This document shows, piece by piece, positions 1 through 13,100 of a stretch of DNA of 64,000 bases; position 1 is the first letter of the stretch; the number at the start of each line of letters is the position of its first letter. The stretch comes from Bimastos eiseni. Taxonomy: Eukaryota; Annelida; Clitellata; Crassiclitellata; Lumbricidae. The stretch covers positions 14,923,459 through 14,987,458 of the forward strand of contig OY365815.1 of the NCBI GenBank assembly GCA_959347315.1. The letters are read 5' to 3'. The translations under genes were made by a program, and so were the position numbers. The notes beneath the pieces were generated by a model. The model was not told the origin of the DNA and did no database searches. It worked only from the letters and a program-made list of their open reading frames with translations.

Positions 1-329
1 ACCTTGAACTGTTTTGGTTCCTTTGACAGTTTGTCTTCTTTGGACCTGGCTTTGGATGTTTGGGTATTTTTAAAGTCTGGGGTCATGACTATCTGTTGGG
101 CCCAGTTCATGTGGAAATCAATTTCTTTTCTTGAAGGAGATTGAGCCATTCGTACTCACTGTATAATTTATAACTGTTGGCATTTTACTCTTGCACTTGG
201 ATGTGACGAAAGGCTATGATGAAGAACTTGAACCATCCACCCTATAAAATGTTTGCTTCATTAGCAGACGATTTGTGTCTTTGGTCATTCAAACAACATT
301 AGTGTCTCCTTTCTTTGTTTATCATACCA

Positions 330-424
330 ATATATGTATATATACGTTTATACATATGTATATATATATGTATTATACATATAAATGTTTATATATATAT
401 TATATATATATTATATATATATTA
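330..424. repeat. AT-rich microsatellite
   Basis: Runs of TATATA with TACATA interruptions over about 95 bp. Similar TA tracts occur at 4520-4555, 8978-9001, 18533-18575 and 42650-42690. Confidence 0.85.
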
Positions 425-1165
425 CTGGCAATATATATTTAACAATTATTATCCCTGTTCTCTATTCTGCCTACAAATCAATGGTAACCACTACAGCCTA
501 TTTTATTCACTTTGATGATTTCAAAACACTTCTTGCCCATCTTCATACCGTGCATGCAGGGTGGGTGAAAGCAAATCAAATTCCTGTGTTTCTGGCGTTG
601 ACAGCATGAATTAACTATGAAGTGTTTTGACTGAATTAGAAATGAATTGTTGGTGATGGAGTTTAATTGAAATGAGTGGTAGACGTGATAGATGACCAAG
701 ACACAGGTTTTGACGGTAGAGGGGTAAACAAAAGAAGACACCATGGGAAGCAAGAAGAGACAAATTTACCCCACACTGTAAAGTGAAACTGTGGGGTTCA
801 TCCATCATCCACATAGACTCTGGAATCTGACAGTAGCTGTTGGAGTATGCATGTAGATTTGGGGTAAGGTCAGATTCTAAGAGGTTGAATGTTAAAGGTG
901 ATACATTTGAATTTTTTGGTTGACATAGGTTCTGAAATCTTGAAACAGGCTCAATACCTGGAGCATGCAGGTCCAAATACGAATGTCTTAAACGTTGAAG
1001 TTGGCATAGTTCTAGTACAGTGGAGCAGGTCTTTTGTACAGTGGAGCAGATCCAACCTGGAGCAGGACACTATGATTACGGACAGACCCAAAATCTGGAG
1101 TTGTCCCTAAAGGTCATACTTTAAAACTTTGAAGTAGCCCGATAACACTGGAGCATGGAGTTAGA

Positions 1166-1232
1166 CCCAGTATCGCCCTCCTCCTTTATCCAGGCTTAGG
1201 ACTGATACTGCCATATCGTGCGAGCAGTACCA
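1166..1232 (+). repeat. Dispersed repeat family with CTCCTTTATCCAGGCTT core
   Basis: The core CTCCTTTATCCAGGCTT followed by RGGACTG occurs here and at 37432-37480 on the same strand, in reverse complement near 36165-36215 (AAGCCTGAATAAAGGAGGAG), and more weakly at 59852-59930. It is a dispersed interspersed repeat of unknown class. Confidence 0.6.
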
Positions 1233-2129
1233 GGGTTCATTATTTGAGCATTATTTGTCTGGAGAATAGCCTTCTCTTTTCATTTCGAACCTTACGCTTG
1301 GGCCAGCATAAGCAGTGTGAGGCACCAGTAACTTGCAGTAAGTCACTAGAGTAAGTGTCTGGGTATTTATGGATACATTATTACCCGTATTCACCCCTCT
1401 GTCTTTGTCCTCCTTCTGTGGTCACATGTCACTGGTTTCCCATTGTTATTCTCTGCTTCAATGCTTTCGTGCTTTCAACCCATTGTTTCATTTTCCGTCT
1501 CTGTTTAATCTTTTAGATCAATGTCTGAGTCTCTTTGTCTATATCTGTGTATCTTTGTCTATCGGTCTGTGTGCATGCGTATCTCCTGCATGGAGACGTA
1601 TTTGCTGTTGTCTTGTATGTGTATGTGTGTGTGTGTCTGTCTGTTTGTCTGTTGAGATATGTCTGATTGTATCTGTCTAATCCAGTGTGTATCTGTTCTT
1701 TCTCATTGACAGTCCTTGATCTGTCCACTGTGATATGTTGTCCATTTCCTACGGTGATCTCCTTCTTTCCAGTGCTCTTTGTGGCTATATTAACATCCCA
1801 TCTGCCACATACTGTGTCAAAACATTGACCACTAAATGGCCTCAAATTCCAACTAATGACGATAAGGTCTGCTTTTATTCCGAATCTTATCTCCGGCGAA
1901 TGGACGAACAAGCAGACAGCTGACGAAGAAAGTAGAGGACGAAGAAGAAGAATATGAACCGGACGAAGAAGAAAAGGAAGTCGAGCAATATTATTATTCG
2001 GTCAACTCCAGTATTAAGACAAATATCTGATCCATCCTGCGAATTAAACTCACCAAAAGTACACCTCTTGCTATCTCCCAATGGGTCCTTTATTGAAAAC
2101 ATTGCCTTTTTCGCAAAACCTATCCGGAT

Positions 2130-2320
2130 TCCTCAGCTTCCCTCTACTTCTGTCGCTGTTAAAACTTTAAGTACCATCTACCGTAGCCGTCTGACTGCCT
2201 ACCTGTCTGCCTGTCACTCCGGATCTTCACCCTCTGACTATCGACTTTTTTATTAGGCGCTTGTGACTAAGCTGGTTCCCGCGACTTTGCGTTTGTGAGC
2301 CCTGTGGAAATGTAGAGCCA
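2130..2320 (+). mobile_element. Degenerate retroelement 3' end (GAATAAGCTGGTGCCCTGCG tail)
   Basis: The 3' part (GACTAAGCTGGTTCCCGCGA) matches 4195-4375 (GAATAAGCTGGTGCCCTGCG), and in reverse complement 21121-21180. Each is preceded by decayed coding-like sequence containing TGGACAACC or a relative. Probably non-LTR retrotransposon ends; class is inferred. Confidence 0.45.
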
Positions 2321-2861
2321 GGATATAATATGTTAGCAACATTATTTTGTTGGCCTCGGCATATGTGGGCGAGTGCAGTCCAAGCTCTGAATAGCCACAC
2401 GTTCTACTCACTGACTGTCCTAGTAGGCCCTACTCATTCTACAGTTCATGACTTCATGCACTTGAAATATCCTATCTTGATGGGGCTTGGACAATGGACA
2501 CCCAACCATCAGGGTTGACAGTCAAATATGCACCACTAATGTTCCCCTATCTTATGACAAGGGAAGCTGAAGGATAGGGGCAATTCAGAAGCAAGGATGG
2601 GTTAATATATATTTGAATCAAATTCACCCATTTCTTTGTTTGTTCTAATGATGGGGTTTTCCATATAGGGTTGCAAGAAATGGCTCTGTTAAATGTCGTC
2701 ATGACCTTTTAATTGGGCAGACGGTTTGTGGGAAGAGATGGGGTTGGAAGCAGCTGGACTCAGTGATTATGAGTGAGGGTAGAAAGTAGGTCAGGGCAGC
2801 AGAATGAAGACTGAGATGCTGATGGATTTATATGGTCAATTTAGGGGTAAGAGGAGTGCTC

Positions 2862-2955
2862 TGAGGGTAGGGGTGTCACTGTCAGTTTCCCCAAGTAACT
2901 TTGTAAAAGGTGGGGTTCTTGTCCCCTCGACCCTCCCCCGAATCGCCGCCCAAGA
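2862..2955 (+). mobile_element. MITE copy 3 (partial), GGCGGCGATC family
   Basis: The right half (AAAGGTGGGG...CCCCTCGACCC...ATCGCCGCCC) aligns with the complete copies at 20909-21048 and 25056-25196; the left terminus is degraded. Confidence 0.55.
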
Positions 2956-4030
2956 TACACCAGTTCCTTCCTCCATTAAAGACGACCTAATGCATGACCG
3001 TGTAATTCCATAGGCAAACAATCGAGCGCCATAAATCGTTTTTAATTAGAATGCTGTCCTTTCACCAGAGTGCGAATATGCAGTTGGTCAAATAAAGAAT
3101 ATACTTACTTTTTATCATCTACTAACTTAATTATCTCATAAAATGTTCTTTTCCTCCTTCCTTGAAATTCCTACGATGCACCGTGCTTCAACATCTAAAT
3201 TAGGATGGTGAAACAGACAGACGGCCAGCCAGCCAGACAGAGACACACGGACGGGAGACAGATAGACAGGGAGAGATATAGAGGAACATACAGAGAGACA
3301 TACATGATACATGGTCATGGTAACTGGAGCTTGATATTGGTACAGTATCTTAGCGCTTGTCAATGATCTGGTGTCCTCTACTTAGAGTTCAAAGGACACA
3401 TTGACCGGTTGTGTGGTCAGCTCCCATCATGAGCAAGTCTGTTGGTGCTTAATTAAGGTCCATATGTTATGACTTCCGTCTTAACACACAAACACTGACT
3501 GCCAGTGCTGGACTTGATGACCTTCCTCCTCTGTTTCCTTGAGTGGAATTATGAATTTTTAGTGTCCCAGTCTGAACCCAGCAGAAGCGACGGTCCTTTG
3601 GCCCCGAAGGCCAAGGGACAGGTGCCCGATGGAGACAGACAGATAGCTGGCCTCAACCAGACAGTTTTAGTCAATTAGGGTAACAGCATCACGTGGTTAG
3701 GACAACTGGTTAGAGTAGGAGGAAGAGGAGGAGGAGGAGGAGAAAGAAGAGAAGTAGGATGAGGAGGAGGAGGGGAGAAGCAGAAGGGAGAGAAGAGAGA
3801 AAACAACATGAAATGAATGAGGAATGAGACATATGATAACAATAATGTACAGCTCTGAATATGTGGTAGATTGGTAGAATGCTACTTCAAGGATGTTCAG
3901 TGATCAGCTTATTTGCAAATACTGCTATTACTATTACAGTAAATAATAAAATGGATTAAGGGTGCAATCATTTAGTTAAGCTATTTACTTGCTGATTTAC
4001 TTACTTGTATGATGTTGGATGTACTTTTAG

Positions 4031-4144
4031 GAACTGGTTCCAGGCTGACACTGAATGAGGTCTCAATTGGAAATGCTGGAACATACTCCTGTTGGGCTAA
4101 GAACTATGCAGATAGAACAAAGCAAATTGAATTGGTGGTTCAGT
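4031..4144 (+). CDS. Ig exon: second half of an Ig domain
   Basis: Begins after CTTTTAG and ends CAGT|GTAAGC. It encodes 37 full codons with the Ig strand E-F pattern RLTLNEVSIGNAGTYSCWAK and ends in VVQ, the usual G strand. Phase 1 at both ends. The exon carrying the first half of this domain was not found upstream, so it is probably left of the window. Confidence 0.85.
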
Positions 4145-7100
4145 GTAAGCGAGCTTCTCTAATCTGCTATTACATATTATTATTTCATTCCACCTGTCAA
4201 TCCTCGACCAAAGCAACACTCTTCTTAACAGCAACTCTGCCTCCCTGCTGACCTCCTGGAAATCGAACTCTGACCTTCTGCGGACTATCCTTTGGACAAC
4301 CCTTTCGATTTGACGCAGCGCTCGTGAATAAGCTGGTGCCCTGCGCCTAGCTTTCAAGTGGCGCTTTAGAAATTTGGAGATTACGATTACATAGAAATAT
4401 CTACTGACCCCATTGGGCCCAGAGTGCTTTCTGACAATTCCAACTATTACTGCCTAAGTAAATCTAGATGCAACTGTGTCTGCTGGATGTTCTTAATTAT
4501 GAATTAAGCGAATTGTATATAATATAATAGTATATAAAATATATATATATATATAACATGTACTGACTGAAGATGACCGATGCATTGGTCCCAGATGGCC
4601 CTCACTTTCTTTTCAGAATGATTTGGAAATTAACTGAAAATGTCTGATAATAATTATTCCATTTAATTTAAATGGAAAAATATGGCCCTGAATATGTTGC
4701 ACTGTAGCAAAAATGGGTCTGCAATTCTACATTCAGTGTTTTTTTTACATTATGGTCACAAACACCAGCAACATTGTGCACAGGCATTATTTTGGATACT
4801 GGCCCAGTACATTGACATTGAAATATGTATGGGCCAGTGACTTTCCATACCATATGAGAAACTTCTTGTAATGTTGTTGTTAGAAGCCATATGAAAAACT
4901 GCCTCATAACAACACTGCTTCATAACAAGATGATTTTTACAGTGGGAATTAATTATTCCCGAACATACTCCTGTTGGGCTAAGAACTAATTGCTAATTGC
5001 ATTGCTCACAATGCAATTGAACCCTTGGAATGCATGTGTTCCAATAATTAACTCTTCTTCAGAACGTCCGTTTGGTAACGACAACTAAGTCATGACTCTT
5101 ATTTAGAATTACTTATTACAGTGTGTTTGCTGTTCTTATTTTTGTTCTTAACAAGGGGGTTTTTTGCTGTGGGAATTGATTATTTTAATGTCCTGACCAG
5201 TGCGTTTTAATTCTTGTTCTTCCTCTGTTACTTTACCTTTTTCTTCACCTTTTTTAGATCCTGCTCGACTCTCACTCATTTCATTAACGGCCTCTGCCGT
5301 CGTCAATGGATCGATCGAAATCTTGGAAGGATCGCCAGTGAACATCGACTGCATCTCCGACTCCAATCCGATCATAAACAGTAGCGCCACCTACTGGACG
5401 AAGGATGGAGTTGTCGTCCAATATGGTGGACGTCTGACCATTGGCTCTGTCCAGCGCAGTCACCGTGGATTCTACGCCTGTTCGGCAATGAATGTGATGA
5501 CACCTTCCGGAAGACAGCCTTATCCGGTCACTTCCAACCTCAATGTCATGCTTCTAGTGCTTTGTGAGTGTTCAATTTTCCATCTGCATATGTGACAAAA
5601 CATTACATAAGAAGAAGTGCAGCCCCAACCTAAGGGCAGCAATGGTGCAAAGTGTTAGCACCTTCGATTGTCCTCCAGCATATTATGACAGAGGGTCAGC
5701 CCTCTCCCCATCGTCTGGTCTTCTCACGGACATTTTACCTTCCCTTCGACATTGTACCCCCCACTGATGTACCTTCCCACTAACATAGTACCTTCCTGCT
5801 GACAATGTACCTTCCCACTGAAATTGTACCTTCCCACTGACAATGTATCATCCCACTGACATTGTACGCTTTGCCTGACATTGTACCTTCCCACTGCCAT
5901 TGTACCTTCCCACTGAAATTGTGCCTTCCCACTGACATTGTACCTTCCCACTGCCATTGTACCTTCCCACTGAAATTGTGCCTTCCCACTGACATTGTAC
6001 CTTCCCACTGACATTGTACCTTCCCACTGAACAGCAGTACATAGCATGACTTGTCTCAGATGACTTTTATGTGCATAAACACATGGCTCTGTGATAAAAA
6101 AGATGGACTTAAACTGTCTGATGTCCAAGCACATTTGTTATTGCCTGACACCAGACATTTGTGTTTAATTAATTAAAAATGCCAAGCGTTTTGAAATGCA
6201 GATCATATTCTGCAAGACAGTTTTTAATGCAGAACCAGAGTGGCTGTAGGAATGAATTTTATGTTTTCTCATTTTCAGATAAACCAGGAAATGCAACAAT
6301 CTCACCAGCATCAATGTCAGTTGTAAAAGGAGACAATGTTACTCTTGAGTGCAGCGTCAGTGATCCAGGTTCACACAGAAAATACTTTGCTTTGACTAAA
6401 AAATTATCCAGATCACTGTTCTCTAGGCTGACGTTTTAAAGGTTGAGAATGTACAGAGCTTGCAATTCCAATTACTGTATTGTAACTCAATTCCAGTTGT
6501 AATCAGCCTTAATTAGGGCTTTTTAAAATGCATTCCTTATAAAGGGTGTCGAAAGCTGAAGCTGCCTAAGATCTCCAAGCACAAGGTTGCTGTTTGCTTT
6601 TAATGACCCTAGGTGGGGCTTTTTGGCAATGGCAGCAGAATTGTAGGGCAGTTGAGTTAGACGCTTGGGAATAGACATATATGTAGAAGCCAGTTATTGA
6701 GAATTGTAATGTTGGTTGCTGAATTGGAAAAGCCAAATGAAATCTATGATTGAGACGCCATCTGGTTCTGTATCTTAGAAACATTGACTCTGTGCACTCA
6801 GACCAGACTTATCTTTGAGATTCAGCAGCAGCCCACGTTCGCTATACTCTGTGGGGTTTGGTGCCTTCTACTTCTGGTGCATTGAGTTATCTGGAAAACT
6901 CTGTAATCGGATTGGGTGTTCTTAATTGATTGGTGTTTGTTACTTACTTAGGTAGAGAAAGAGAGGCTTGTTGTACTTCTTGATGCATACGACCCTGCAA
7001 GCATGTACATGAATATATGACGGGCCAACATGGGCCCTATAAGGGTCCCATATAGGAATATGGGTTCTATGTGGGCTTTCCGACTAAGGAGGATGTAATT

Positions 7101-10100
7101 GACGAATATGAGGAGGAGGAGGAGGAGGAGGGATAAGTGTGTATGCATGTGTGTATATGTGCATGTAGGCATGTGTGTGTGTGCATATGTATGTGTGTGT
7201 ACTGTGTAAGTATGTATGCATATGTAAATGTATGTGTGTATGTGCGTGTGTATGACCTTAAGTATGTGTCTATGGAAATATGTAAGGTTTATGTGCCAAA
7301 ATAATTTATATAGCCCTTTTTGATCATTTCTCATTTATTTTTTTGCTGATTCTTCTCTTTAGGTTATCCTCCTTCCGACTTCACTTGGACCAGGGACAGT
7401 TCCGGTGGTATGGTAGTTCACGAGGGTTCAAAGTGGTTGATTAACCATGTCCAGCTTCTGGACACAGGCGACTACGCGTGCATTGTCAGCAACCGAATTG
7501 GCAGCGGAACACCAGATGTCAGACGACTTGAAGTGAATGGTTGGCAAAATGTTTTATTCCACCATCTTCTTACCATTCATTCATGCCAACATTTGCCACT
7601 TGCATACTGCCTGATTTAGCCACTTGTTTAAAACCGTCTGTCATTTTAAACTTTCCACCACCATCTTGCACCTTTTCATATCACCATCTTGCACCATTTC
7701 ACTCCACCATCTTGCACCACTTCATACTATCATCTCGCAGCAGTTTTTAAAACCATCTTCAGCCCATAAAGTTCATCATCCATGGTGAAACCTCCCTAAA
7801 GGTCTTGCCTCAAGTCAGTTAAGTGATCGTAAATTGTTTTGTTCTTTTAAAGTGGAGGCTTTGAGGTTGTGACAATTTTTTTGTAGGATTTCTTGCCCGG
7901 GGCTAAGGGCAAAGGTTCTTATTACAGTCAAAAGTGTTAGATTTGAACAGCAGGCACCAGGGTCAATTAAGTTGTTCAGTTAACGGTCCATTGCGCCCAA
8001 TGCATATCTATTACATTCTCAGTCACGTCTACAGGAAGGGATTTTTGGATGGGTTGACTGGGGGTGGAGCTTGTACTTGAGTGAAGGCTTCATTTCATTG
8101 TTGAATAGACTTAGCAATACTGGGTGTAGGAAGGCATAAAATGAGGTGACCGGGTGGCTATTTTACTACCCGGATCTGTAGTAATACCAGAGATCATGAG
8201 GTCGGACAATGGTCGACAAGTATCAAGTTACCGGTTCTGAGTAATATCCAGTTACCGGTTCTGAGTAATTAAACCCTGCATATGTCCGGTCAGCAATGAG
8301 AACACTTGTAGACCTACAGACAGAGTTGAACAGAATCTGTAAAAAGTAAGGGTCATGTAAAAAAGACTTAGCGTAATGACTTCTTTATTATTATTATTAT
8401 TATTATTATTACAGTTAAATATTGTTATTACTGTTATTGTTATTATTAATATTTGGTATTCATTTAATAATACAACACAACTGTAATTTGATAATGCACT
8501 CCTTATAAAGTTCAGAAGTGCACGTTGAAGCTTGGCAGCTAAGGATAGACTGGAAAGGAAGATTGGGAAGAGATCAGCTTTGAATTTAAAGAAAAAGACA
8601 TTCTTGCTACTTAGAGAGTTGAGAAGATGAGAAGGCAGAGGGTTCCAGATGGAGGGACTGGTCACTCATTTGTTTAGCAACATTTGAAGTTGATATTTTG
8701 GACCTTGTCTGCTTATTGCTAAGGAGAGAGTACCGGGCACTCCAACTACATCCAGCTTCTTGGTTATGGATACTTTATATTAGATGTACAAAACGTAATA
8801 AAACTGTTCACTTTGGCGAGTTATCGCCTCTCAACACTTTTCCAGTTCTGTATCCAGTATTGACTTGGAAGAAAATTTTACTCATTTTAAGCTCTGCCTA
8901 GTCTCACAAGTGCAGTGCCTCAGAAGTACCTAATGACACTATGTTAAAATATCTAGATACATGTAGACATACATGTACATTCATATATATATATATATAT
9001 ATTAGAGCTAAAATTAACCTGTGATATTGGGTAACCCTTTTCAAGCAGAATTCTGGTCCTTTCTGGGTTAGCTTATTGAATCCCAATTAGTCATACACAT
9101 CCCATAAAATTTCTATGTAAAATTCATATGTAAAGTGCCTGTCTGTAAAATTCGCGTGATTACTTTTCAGGATTGAATCAAAAGTGATTGATTGATTGAT
9201 TGATTGATACAATTTGCATTTTTCTTGTGGCTTAAATCTAGAGAGACCTGAGTGGTTGTTGGATCCACTTCCCACTCGGACCATTGTCAGCATCAACATG
9301 ACAGACATCAGCATCGGTTGCAGCGTTCGAGGACTCCCCGCTCCCAATGTCACCTGGTCCAGAAACGGGGTTCCTGTTCCAGACGACGGTTCCTCATATA
9401 ACGTACGCACAGAACAGCAGCCGATTGATACAGTCAGCTTCCGCATCAACTCCTACTTGCTTTTTAAAGGTGAGTCATCAAGAAAACATGGGCAGTCCAG
9501 CCATGCTCTCTCTCTGTCTCTCTGTGTCTCTCTCTGTGTCTCTCTCTGTGTCTCTCTCTGTGTCTCTCTCTATCTCTCTCACCATATATATTTATGTATA
9601 TATATATATACATTGTTGTGAAAGACATCAAGTTTTGTCTGTTGAATACACATCCAGTAGAGTGAAATGAATGAAGTTAAGTATGGTGTGTCTTATTTAT
9701 TCTTTGCTCCTTGCAGAGTTCTGAAACATCACTGGCCCTTAGATTGGGAATAATAGTAATAATAATTTTCGTTTTATTTCAAACTATCTAACAGCATTAT
9801 GATTGCAAACACAATGTGAACAAATGACGATAAGTATCACAGCAGTCGAATTTAACTGTCAGCAGCAATGCAAGGCACCTACTATGTAAATCATTTTATT
9901 TAGGCAACACCACCACCTAGCAAAGGACTAGTCCACCTTACTGGGGGATGCGGGAATTGGACTCGCCTCCTCACTTTATGCCCCAGTATGTCATCCATAA
10001 CTCTATAGCCCCCATTGTGATTGGCATCCAAGATGCTCAGAGATGAAGTTCTGCTACTTGTAGGATCTGGTCGGCATCCAACAGATGAGTCTCTGCAGAT

Positions 10101-13100
10101 TGCGGATGCTGGAAACTACACATGCAGTGCATCCAACGCCTATCTGCCAAGAGGACTTTCTCAGACAACAAGACTCGTTGTTGAGCGTAAGCCATTGTCT
10201 CTTTATTGGGTTTACATGTCTTTCGTTTAAGACTGTGATTTATAATAATATCTCACTTTAAGACTATTGTTTAAGACTTTGATAATAATATCTGAATGAT
10301 AATTAAGCAGTTTATTGTTAATAAATAGTTTAGAAATTTACTAAATGGATTTTAGCCAGAATTTAGCAAAGGATCTCATCATATTTTTCATTCATTTCAG
10401 ACTTCATGTAAAGTTTTTTAACATAACAAACCACAGTATAGCATGGGTTTAAAGTGGTTCCAAAGACATTCAGTATCTATTGGAACCACTAAATATCACC
10501 AGGAAAGGCCAATAACCAATTTTTTCCCATAAATACTATCAGCCACAAATGTACCCTTCTTGCACAAAAGTATTGTTGCCTTAATGTAGAAGAATTGTTG
10601 CCCTAATGTCTCCATTCCATTTTTTAATAATTGATGTACGTGGTCTTGTCTGTCTTGTCATTTACTCTTCTGAGTCTCATGTATCTTTCAATAACTGATC
10701 GAATGATACCCCAATATCAATCCATGCATTTGGAGAGCTTCCTGTGCTTGATCGATCTGAATCCTTTCTGCTCCAGCAGTCCCCAACACCCATGGCTTTG
10801 TCTTGCTCACAGTTCACCATGCTCTGATAATCTAGCCTCTTCATCCTTCTTAGTGGTCAAACTCTCACTTACATTCACCACATCCATAACCGTACCCTTT
10901 CACTAGCTGGCCCCTTGGGGTGGAACGGACTCCCCTTGGCACCACGTTTCCTCCCCAGGGTCCACTCCAATACATTCTATTCTAACCTCAAAACTGCTTT
11001 TTAGCCATGTTGGGGTCGGGAGCGATTCCGAGTAGTAGCCAAGAACGAGTGCTATATAAATATCTGTAATGAATGAATGGTCACTGGCCACACATGAACC
11101 TTCATAAGTTGTGATTTTGCTACAAGCAAGGTGTTATGCTACATTCATCAAATTTGCAAGTTCACAAAGTTACATGTTCATTCATACGTCAATCTAATTC
11201 AGTTATCGGCCATGTTAGATTCTCCCATTTTCAACGTGACCTCTGTGATCAACTTTATTTCGGCCGACCTCCATCAGTCGACCTTGCTTCAATACTTCGC
11301 TTCCGCTGACCCACAGCCTACATTCCGGTGGTATAATGGTTCCCAGCTCATTACGGACGACGATAGGATCAGCATCAGTGACTGGAAGGTCGACAGGGAA
11401 CCAGATGTCTATGCTTCAAGTCTTAGCATTTCCAGAGTTGATGTTGGAGATTACAGAAACTACAGTTTGAAAGCGACCAATAAATATGGTTCAGTGAACC
11501 TAACCATTGAACTGCAAAAGACAAGTAAGTATTTATTTGCTAGCTCTCAGCTTGTTTCAAAAATGATTCCAAACAAAAACTAGCTAATTACTTATCTAGA
11601 TTCATTATATAGTGTCTTAAGAATATTGCATATCTCTACCTTAAATATATGATTCCTGCTTGATTCCAATAGGTTTTCGTCCCCTAGCAAAGTGTTTCGT
11701 ACTTGCCTGCTACTGCCTGTCTTGTGTAATTTGTCTCCCCACTGAATAGTTAAGAGTGTGCAACAGGAATTTTCACACTGTCACATACTTTTTAGTGTAA
11801 ATGTGCCACATCTAAAAATGTGCCACACACTTCGTAACCTTTTTGTGCTATTAGGATATAAGTTCTACGCAGCATTCTATTTTCATGTAATGTAATTTCT
11901 TGCTGTATATATTTTAAATTCTTCTGTTCCTCTGAGAAACAAAAAATCTTTACTTGAGAAATTATTTAATCATAACTGATAAGTTTCTAATCTTGCCAGA
12001 ATAGAAAGATTATACCATATGCTATTAGTGGGAAGACATGAGGGAGTCACCTTGAGTGAGAGAACTGGGTCACCTTGAGTGAGAGGACTGGGTCACCTTG
12101 AGTGAGAGGACTGGGTCACCTTGAGTGGGAGGACTGGGTCACCTTGAGTCAGAGGACTGGGTCGCCTTGAGTCAGAGGATTGGCCACCTTACCTCATTGG
12201 CCAAGGTGAAAGCATAAGAGGCACACAAGAAAATTGTTCTTCTGTATGCTTCTGATTGGTTGTTGTTGACTCGTTGTTGACTTCCAGGTATCCCTTGGCC
12301 GCCTGGAGAGTTATGGGTGGACACGTCGACATGGGAGTCAGTTGAGCTGTCATGGAAACCGGGCTACGATGGAGGACGCAGCCAGAGCTTCATCGTTTAC
12401 TTCAGTTTGTCGGTGGTTCCTTCAAATGGTCTCAACGAGTCTTCGATTAATTCATCGGACAACAGGATTAATGTCACAGGTAAGAGTATATGAAGCTGTC
12501 AATGATGCATAGCCAGGAACACCATTGAGAGGCTCTTTAATGACACCTACAGAGATACAAGCGTGCACTTACATGTACATGAAATGCACACATGCATTTA
12601 TACATACACATATGCATACAGTGATACAAATATGTACAATGTTTTGTACATTGATTACACAGCCATTTATTGAATAGCCGAAACAGATGTTTACAAATAT
12701 TTTCGATAATGCATTGGAACAATATGATACATTGCAATGTTACTGTATCAATGTTTGAGTGGCAACAGGACAGTCCAATACTATATTCTGGACTCTACAA
12801 GTAATAATATGCTTCATTACAAGTTGAAGCACATCTACTAACAAAAGAGGTGCAGTGTTATCTGTCTTTATTTACAGTCTGTTTATAATTTTGTTTTCAT
12901 TGTTTGCCATATTAATTTCTTTATAGTTTTTACTTGTTTGGCTGTTTAACTGAATTGTAGGTCTTTTGCCAAATCAGAACTACACATTCTCTGTAGTTGC
13001 ATTCAATTCAAATGGAGTCAGTTCTCGGTCGAAGTCCATTGTCATCAATACGAAAGGTAATCAATACGATATGGTCATGACAGGTTAATTCAATAGCAGC

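Larger units (their letters stand above)
1..4030. other. Non-coding stretch upstream of the first visible Ig exon
   Basis: Presumed intron. No exon with Ig features and correct phase was recognised. It holds an AT microsatellite (330-424), a TG/GTCT tract (1618-1665), dispersed-repeat fragments (1166-1232, 2130-2320, 2862-2955) and a GGA-rich purine tract (3716-3800). Confidence 0.5.

Noticed and set aside
5724..6134. Trp/Gly-rich repeat protein on the minus strand
   Set aside because: 19-bp minisatellite; three frames give the same 19-residue repeat, so the repeat explains the openness.
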